A stretch of 16,970 nucleotides of DNA, from positions 1-16,970 of the forward strand of contig CABQHF010000015.1 of assembly GCA_902463905.1 (NCBI GenBank). Direction: 5' to 3'. This DNA comes from an uncultured Faecalibacterium sp. (lineage in GTDB: Bacteria > Bacillota > Clostridia > Oscillospirales > Ruminococcaceae). This document shows positions 12,209-16,970 of the stretch, one piece after another (the first letter of the stretch is position 1; every line of letters starts with the position of its first letter). A program made the position numbers and the translations under genes. The notes beneath the pieces were generated by a model. The model did not search any database, had not been told where the DNA came from, and was given only the letters and a program-made list of their open reading frames with translations.

Positions 12209-13009
12209 ATGGAAAAGATCGACCTGAACGAATATCTGGCCTCCAACGAATACCCCGGCCGCGGCATTGCGGTGGCAAAGGCCCCGGACGGCCGACAGAT
12301 GTTCATCGGCTACTTTATCATGGGCCGCAGCGAGAACAGCCGCAACCGCGTGTTCGACCCCGTGCCGGAGCGCGGCGGCATCTGCACCATGGCAGCGGAC
12401 CCCGCCAAGCTGGAGGATCCCAGCCTGATCATCTACAACCCGGTGCTGACGCTGGGCCGTACCCACATCGTGACCAACGGCGACCAGACCGATACCATCT
12501 ATGACCTGATGAGCCAGGGCAAGAGCTTTGCGGATGCACTGCGCACCCGCACCTTTGAGCCGGACGGCCCCAACTACACCCCCCGCATCTCTGCGGTGGT
12601 GTATGCGGACGGCAGCTACCAGATGAGCATCCTCAAGTCTGCCGACGGCAACGGCGACAGCGTGCAGCGCTATTTCTTTGATTACCCCCAGCCCGTGGCC
12701 GGAGAGGGCCACTTCATCAGCACCTACAAGCACAATGGCAGCCCCATCCCCAGTTTTGAGGGTGAGCCGCTGCGCTTTGCCTGCCCCCGCACCCTCGGCG
12801 ACTTTGCCCACGGCCTGTGGAGCAGCCTGAACGCCGACAACAAGGTGAGCCTGTTCGCCCGGGTCATCGACCTGGAGAGCGGCGAGAGCGGCGACATGAT
12901 CTTCAACAAATACGACGCCGTGTGCAGCGACCTGGACGACCCCGAGGAGCCGGAGCTGCTGCCCGAGGAGCTGGAACTGCTCAAAAAGCTTGACGCTGAG
13001 GAAGAATAA
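12209..13009 (+). CDS. purO: IMP cyclohydrolase, PurO-type
   Basis: ATG at 12209 follows ATAGGAGAA by 8 nt; an upstream open frame through the repeat and purN is not used. The 266-aa protein matches the PurO-type IMP cyclohydrolase family (first known from archaea): early GRGIAVAKAPDGRQMFIGYFIMGRSENSRNRVF, then LIIYNPV, TNGDQTDTIYD, FEPDGPNYTPRISAVV and YKHNGSPIPSFEGEP. It closes the ring of FAICAR to give IMP, the last step of the pathway, replacing the N-terminal domain of ordinary bifunctional PurH. The C-terminal 25 residues are a very acidic tail (DLDDPEEPELLPEELELL...EEE) that looks like an extension beyond the core. The AICAR transformylase gene follows after 33 bp. Confidence 0.88.
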   Translation: MEKIDLNEYLASNEYPGRGIAVAKAPDGRQMFIGYFIMGRSENSRNRVFDPVPERGGICTMAADPAKLEDPSLIIYNPVLTLGRTHIVTNGDQTDTIYDLMSQGKSFADALRTRTFEPDGPNYTPRISAVVYADGSYQMSILKSADGNGDSVQRYFFDYPQPVAGEGHFISTYKHNGSPIPSFEGEPLRFACPRTLGDFAHGLWSSLNADNKVSLFARVIDLESGESGDMIFNKYDAVCSDLDDPEEPELLPEELELLKKLDAEEE

Positions 13010-13042
13010 GAGTAAACCTTAGGATATAAGGAGGATGCACCA

Positions 13043-14224
13043 ATGAACGAACTGGCACTGAAGTACGGCTGCAACCCCAACCAGAAGCCCAGCCGCATTT
13101 ATATGGAAGATGGCTCTGACCTGCCCGTTACTGTTCTGAACGGCAAGCCCGGCTACATCAACTTTCTGGACGCCCTCAACTCCATCCAGCTGGTCAAGGA
13201 GTTAAAAACTGCCTGCGGCCTGCCCGCAGCAGCCTCCTTCAAGCATGTGTCCCCGGCAGGTGCTGCCCTGGGCCTGCCCCTCACCGAGGTGGAGCGCCGG
13301 ATGTACCACATTGCCCCGGAGACCGAGCTGTCCCCGCTGGCCTGCGCCTACGCCCGCGCCCGCGGTGCCGACCGCATGTCCTCCTTCGGCGACTGGATCG
13401 CCCTGTCGGATGTGTGCGACGTGCCCACCGCAAAGCTGATCCAGCACGAGGTGTCGGACGGCATCATCGCACCGGGCTACGAGCCGGAAGCACTGGCCAT
13501 CCTGTCCGGCAAGAAGAAGGGCAACTACAACGTGGTGGCCATCGACCCCGCCTACAAGCCCGCACCCATCGAGCACAAGCAGGTGTACGGCATCACCTTT
13601 GAGCAGGGCCGCAACGAGCTGGTCATCAACGCCGACACCATGCTGAACAACTGGGTCACCGAGAACAAGGACGTGACCGAGGAGCAGAAGCGCGACCTCA
13701 TCATTGCCCTTATCACCCTGAAGTACACCCAGTCCAACAGCGTGTGCTACACCTACAATGGTCAGACCATCGGCGTGGGTGCCGGCCAGCAGAGCCGCAT
13801 CCACTGCACCCGTCTGGCCGGTCAGAAGGCCGACAACTGGCAGCTGCGCCACATGGACAAGGTGCTGAACCTGCCCTTCCGTGACGATATCGCCAAGCCC
13901 AACCGCGACAACGCCATTGACGTGTACATCGGCGATACCCCGGAGGATGTCATCGGCGACGATGTCTGGGCCGAGACCTTCACCGAGCAGCCCGCCCCGC
14001 TGACCGCCGAGGAAAAGAAGGAATACCTGAGCAAGGTCACCGGCGTGTGCCTGGGCTCCGACGCCTTCTTCCCCTTCGGCGACAACATCGAGCGTGCCCG
14101 TCGCTCCGGCGTGACCGCCATCGTGCAGCCCGGCGGTTCCATCCGTGACCAGCAGGTCATTGATACCTGCAACAAGTACGGCATCGCCATGGCCTTCTGC
14201 GGCCTGCGGCTGTTCCATCACTAA
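13043..14224 (+). CDS. purH: stand-alone AICAR transformylase (PurH C-terminal domain only)
   Basis: ATG at 13043 has a strong AAGGAGGA site. The 393-aa protein corresponds to the transformylase half of PurH: FKHVSPAG with the catalytic Lys-His pair (residues ~68-75), SPLACAYARARGADRMSSFGDWIALSDVCD, EVSDGIIAPGYEPEAL, the KYTQSNSVCYTYNGQTIGVGAGQQSRIHCTRLAG block, and SDAFFPFGDNIERA...GVTAIVQPGGSIRDQQVI near the end. It transfers a formyl group to AICAR (step 9). The cyclohydrolase domain normally at the N-terminus is absent and is supplied by the separate gene just upstream. Some authors name such single-domain enzymes PurV. A CCTTA/TAAGG hairpin at the ribosome binding site could tune initiation. 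Confidence 0.93.
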   Translation: MNELALKYGCNPNQKPSRIYMEDGSDLPVTVLNGKPGYINFLDALNSIQLVKELKTACGLPAAASFKHVSPAGAALGLPLTEVERRMYHIAPETELSPLACAYARARGADRMSSFGDWIALSDVCDVPTAKLIQHEVSDGIIAPGYEPEALAILSGKKKGNYNVVAIDPAYKPAPIEHKQVYGITFEQGRNELVINADTMLNNWVTENKDVTEEQKRDLIIALITLKYTQSNSVCYTYNGQTIGVGAGQQSRIHCTRLAGQKADNWQLRHMDKVLNLPFRDDIAKPNRDNAIDVYIGDTPEDVIGDDVWAETFTEQPAPLTAEEKKEYLSKVTGVCLGSDAFFPFGDNIERARRSGVTAIVQPGGSIRDQQVIDTCNKYGIAMAFCGLRLFHH

Positions 14225-14238
14225 GAGAAGGTGTAAAA

Positions 14239-15543
14239 ATGAGCAAAAAAATTCTGGTGGTTGGCGGCGGCGGCCGCGAACATGCCATTATCAAAGCACT
14301 GAAGAAAAGCCCCGACTGCGGCGAGATCTGGTGCGCACCCGGCAACGGCGGCATCCGCTATGACGCCAAGTGCAAGAACATCAAGGCCACCGATGTGGAG
14401 ACCATGGTGGGCTTTGCCGTTGAGGAAAAGTTTGACTACGTCGTGGTGGCACAGGATGACCCGCTGGCCCTGGGCATGGTGGACGAGCTGGCAAAGGCCG
14501 GCATCCCGGCTTTCGGCCCGGACAAGGCCGCTGCCCGCATCGAGGCGTCCAAGGTGTTCTCCAAGGATCTGATGAAGAAATACGGCATCCCCACCGCAAA
14601 GTATGAGACCTTCGACGACCCGGCAAAGGTCATGGCGTACATCAAGGCCGAGGGCAAGTACCCGGTGGTCATCAAGGCCGACGGCCTGGCTCTGGGCAAG
14701 GGCGTGCTGATCTGCGAGAACGAGCAGCAGGCCGCCGACGGCGTCAAGGAAATCATGCTGGACAAGAAGTTCGGCGCATCCGGCAACCATGTGGTGGTGG
14801 AAGAGTTCCTCACCGGCCCGGAGGTCAGCGTGCTGAGCTTTACCGACGGCAAGGTGGTCAAGCCCATGGTGTCGTCCATGGACCACAAGCGTGCCAACGA
14901 CCACGACACCGGCCTGAACACCGGCGGCATGGGCACCGTTGCCCCGAACCCCTACTACACCCCGGAGATCGCCGCCGAGTGTATGGAGAAGATCTTCCTG
15001 CCCACCATCCATGCCATGAACGCCGAGGGCTGCCCCTTCAAGGGCTGTCTGTACTTCGGCCTGATGCTCACCCCGGACGGCCCCAAGGTCATCGAGTACA
15101 ACTGCCGCTTCGGTGACCCCGAGACCCAGGTGGTGCTGCCCCTGCTGGAGGGCGACTTGCTGCACATCATGGAGGCCTGCACCAACGGCACCCTGGCCGA
15201 CGAGGACGTGAAGTTCTCGGACGGCGCAGCCGCCTGCGTCATTCTGGCCTCCGGCGGCTACCCGGTGGCCTACGAGAAGGGCAAGCCCATCTCCGGCCTG
15301 GTGGACGGTCAACTGCCGGACGAAGAGAATGTGACGGTCTACCACTCCGGTACGGCCCTCACCGAGGACGGCCAGCTCGTGACCAACGGCGGCCGTGTGC
15401 TGGGCGTGACCGCCACCGGCCCGCGCCTGACCAACGCCCTGAGCCACGCCTATGAGGCAGCCGAGAAGATCCATTTCGACAAGCTGCACAAGCGCAGCGA
15501 CATCGGCCTGCGTGCGCTGAAGGCACTGGCAGAAAAGCAGTAA
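14239..15543 (+). CDS. purD: phosphoribosylamine-glycine ligase (GAR synthetase)
   Basis: ATG at 14239, 14 bp after the previous stop, with AGAAGGTG as ribosome binding site. The 434-aa ATP-grasp enzyme joins phosphoribosylamine to glycine (step 2). Motifs in order are ILVVGGGGREHAI (N-terminal nucleotide fold), VVVAQDDPLALGMVDELAKAGIPAFGP, YPVVIKADGLALGKGV, VVVEEFLTGPEVSVLSFTDG, NTGGMGTVAPNPYYTP and FKGCLYFGLMLTPDGPKVIEYNCRFGDPETQVVLP. The VVVAQDDPLA variant replaces the more common VVGPEDPLA-like sequence. Everything expected is present and full length. The gene is followed by a 190-bp gap holding repeat copy 3. Confidence 0.97.
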   Translation: MSKKILVVGGGGREHAIIKALKKSPDCGEIWCAPGNGGIRYDAKCKNIKATDVETMVGFAVEEKFDYVVVAQDDPLALGMVDELAKAGIPAFGPDKAAARIEASKVFSKDLMKKYGIPTAKYETFDDPAKVMAYIKAEGKYPVVIKADGLALGKGVLICENEQQAADGVKEIMLDKKFGASGNHVVVEEFLTGPEVSVLSFTDGKVVKPMVSSMDHKRANDHDTGLNTGGMGTVAPNPYYTPEIAAECMEKIFLPTIHAMNAEGCPFKGCLYFGLMLTPDGPKVIEYNCRFGDPETQVVLPLLEGDLLHIMEACTNGTLADEDVKFSDGAAACVILASGGYPVAYEKGKPISGLVDGQLPDEENVTVYHSGTALTEDGQLVTNGGRVLGVTATGPRLTNALSHAYEAAEKIHFDKLHKRSDIGLRALKALAEKQ

Positions 15544-15562
15544 TTGCCTTATGGCGAACGGC

Positions 15563-15694
15563 CTCGCCCTCTCCGTCATTGCTGACGCAATGCCACCTCT
15601 CCCAGAGGGAGAGGCAAGAGTCTTACCGTTACGTTCTTGGCTCTCCCTTTGGGAGAGCTGGCGAGAAACGAAGTGACGAGACTGAGAGGGCGAG
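15563..15694 (+). repeat. palindromic repeat element, copy 3 (composite form, inside purine operon)
   Basis: The 132-bp element has the same 11-bp inverted ends (15563-15573 and 15684-15694). It shares internal palindromes CCTCTCCC-aga-GGGAGAGG and CTCTCCC-ttt-GGGAGAG and most of the linker with copy 2. The segments next to the ends differ from copy 2 yet still form hairpins (ATTGC-tga-cGCAAT on the left). It takes up most of the purD-purL gap; a short unique stretch (15695-15733) with GGGGGAA serves as the purL ribosome binding region. Confidence 0.88.
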
Positions 15695-15733
15695 GATGCT
15701 GAAGTATAACGAATCATAAGGGGGAACTTACCC

Positions 15734-16970
15734 ATGGTCTATCGTATTTATGTGGAAAAGAAGCCCGGCTTTGACGTCGAGGCAAACGGCCTGAAGAACG
15801 AGCTCACCGGCCTGCTGGGCATCCGGTCGCTCACCGGCCTGCGCCTGCTCAACCGCTACGACGTGGAGGGCATCGACGAGGTGCTGTTCAAGCAGTGCGT
15901 CAGCACCGTGTTCAGCGAGCCGCCGGTGGACAACACCTATGCCCAGCTGCCGGAGCAGGAGGGCACGGCATTTGCCGTGGAGTACCTGCCCGGCCAGTTC
16001 GACCAGCGTGCCGATTCCGCCGCCGAGTGCATCCAGCTCATCAGCCAGGGCGAGCGCCCGCTGGTGCGCTCTGCCCGCGTCTACCTGCTGGAAGGTGCCC
16101 TGACCGACGAGCAGCTGGCCGAGATCAAAAAATATGTCATCAATCCGGTGGAGGCCCGTGAGGCTTCGCTGGACAAGAAGGCTACCCTGAAAATGGAGTA
16201 CCCCGTGCCCACCGCTGTGGCGGTGCTGGACGGCTTCAACCAGCTGGACGAAGAGGGCCTGAAAAAGTTCATCGACGAGAACGGCCTGGCCATGGATCTG
16301 GGCGACATCAAGTTCTGCCAGGAGTATTTCCGCTCCGAGCAGCGCGACCCCACCATCACCGAGATCAAGATGATCGACACCTACTGGTCCGATCACTGCC
16401 GCCACACCACCTTCGGCACCATTCTGGACGATGTGCAGATCGACGACGAAGTGGTGCAGGCTGCCTTTGACCGCTACATGGCCATGCGCAAGGATCTGGG
16501 CCGCGAGGGCAAGCCCCGCTGCATGATGGATCTGGCTACCATCGGTGCCAAGGAGCTGAAGAAGCAGGGCATCCTGAAGAACCTCGACGAGTCCGACGAG
16601 ATCAACGCCTGCACTGTGAAGATCAAGTGCGACGTGAACGGCAAGGACGAGGACTGGCTGTTCCTGTTCAAGAACGAGACCCACAACCACCCCACCGAGA
16701 TCGAGCCCTTCGGCGGCGCAGCCACCTGCATCGGCGGTGCCATCCGTGACCCGCTGTCCGGCCGCAGCTACGTCTATCAGGCCATGCGTGTGACCGGTGC
16801 CGGTGACCCGCTGGTGCCCGTGAGCGAGACTTTGCCCGGCAAGCTGCCCCAGCGCAAGCTGGTGACCACTGCAGCCGCAGGCTACTCCTCTTATGGCAAC
16901 CAGATCGGTCTGGCCACCGGTCAGGTGGATGAGATCTACCACCCCGGCTATGTGGCAAAGCGCATGGAGA
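15734..16970 (+). CDS. purL: phosphoribosylformylglycinamidine synthase, large fused clostridial type (3' end outside window)
   Basis: ATG at 15734 follows GGGGGAA by about 8 nt, and the frame stays open to the window end (412 codons). The N-terminal domain (MVYRIYVEKKPGFDVEANGLKNELTGLLGI) is PurS-like. A linker and the first synthase half follow, with the signature IDTYWSDHCRHTTFGT (residues ~215-230) and FKNETHNHPTEIEPFGGAATCIGGAIRDPLSGRSYVY (~314-350), which hold the substrate and nucleotide residues. The enzyme makes FGAM from FGAR, glutamine and ATP (step 4). The fused N-terminal domain implies a protein of about 1200 residues with its glutaminase at the C-terminus, as in the clostridial clade, rather than separate PurS and PurQ. 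The glutaminase part is beyond the window, so that fusion is inferred. Confidence 0.93.
   Translation, partial: MVYRIYVEKKPGFDVEANGLKNELTGLLGIRSLTGLRLLNRYDVEGIDEVLFKQCVSTVFSEPPVDNTYAQLPEQEGTAFAVEYLPGQFDQRADSAAECIQLISQGERPLVRSARVYLLEGALTDEQLAEIKKYVINPVEAREASLDKKATLKMEYPVPTAVAVLDGFNQLDEEGLKKFIDENGLAMDLGDIKFCQEYFRSEQRDPTITEIKMIDTYWSDHCRHTTFGTILDDVQIDDEVVQAAFDRYMAMRKDLGREGKPRCMMDLATIGAKELKKQGILKNLDESDEINACTVKIKCDVNGKDEDWLFLFKNETHNHPTEIEPFGGAATCIGGAIRDPLSGRSYVYQAMRVTGAGDPLVPVSETLPGKLPQRKLVTTAAAGYSSYGNQIGLATGQVDEIYHPGYVAKRME

Overview
The window (about 17 kb, GC-rich, strong codon bias toward G/C-ending codons) looks like chromosome from a low-redundancy gut Clostridium-class bacterium, most likely Faecalibacterium or a close Oscillospiraceae relative. 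This is an inference from three things: the clostridial forms of the purine enzymes (PurO-type IMP cyclohydrolase plus stand-alone AICAR transformylase, and the start of what looks like a large fused-type PurL), the capsule/tyrosine-kinase gene set, and a palindromic repeat with CTCGCCCTCTC/GAGAGGGCGAG ends that I associate with this group. I see no tRNA, rRNA, transposase or CRISPR array.

Region 1 (1-4249, plus strand) is the regulatory end of an exopolysaccharide locus. It holds the tail of a LytR-CpsA-Psr (LCP) ligase, a small secreted protein of unknown function followed by a strong terminator, and then a translationally coupled wzz/cpsC - cpsD - cpsB set (both junctions are ATGA overlaps). 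The CpsB-like phosphatase appears to have an in-frame internal deletion that removes metal-binding segments. After a 94-nt nested inverted-repeat structure and a candidate promoter comes an orphan response regulator (receiver plus SARP-like DNA-binding domain) whose phospho-acceptor Asp is replaced by Asn. A bidirectional terminator closes the region.

Region 2 (4345-7158, minus strand) holds a two-gene unit (DUF3783 protein, then an ApbE-type flavin transferase lipoprotein, overlapping by ATGA) and a separate DAHP synthase gene (aroF type). The aroF promoter is well formed (TTGACT-17-TATCAT) and carries two near-identical 18-bp palindromes, ACTTCAG-N4-CTGAAGT, which look like operators for an unidentified aromatic-pathway repressor.

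Region 3 (7160-8380) has a ybaK/ebsC-type deacylase gene, preceded by one short palindromic repeat element, and then a 455-bp gap. The gap contains a probable structured RNA of about 220-250 nt ending in an intrinsic terminator directly before purE. It may be a 6S-like RNA or an undescribed attenuator/riboswitch-type leader for the purine operon.

Region 4 (8381-16970, plus strand) is the purine operon purE-purF-purM-purN-purO-'purH'(AICARFT)-purD-purL (purL runs off the window). The products cover steps 1-6 and the last two steps of IMP synthesis; purC, purB and purK are not seen here. Most junctions are tight (4-33 bp or overlapping). The two wide gaps, 197 and 190 bp, are each filled by a composite copy of the same palindromic repeat, so these elements are transcribed inside the operon.
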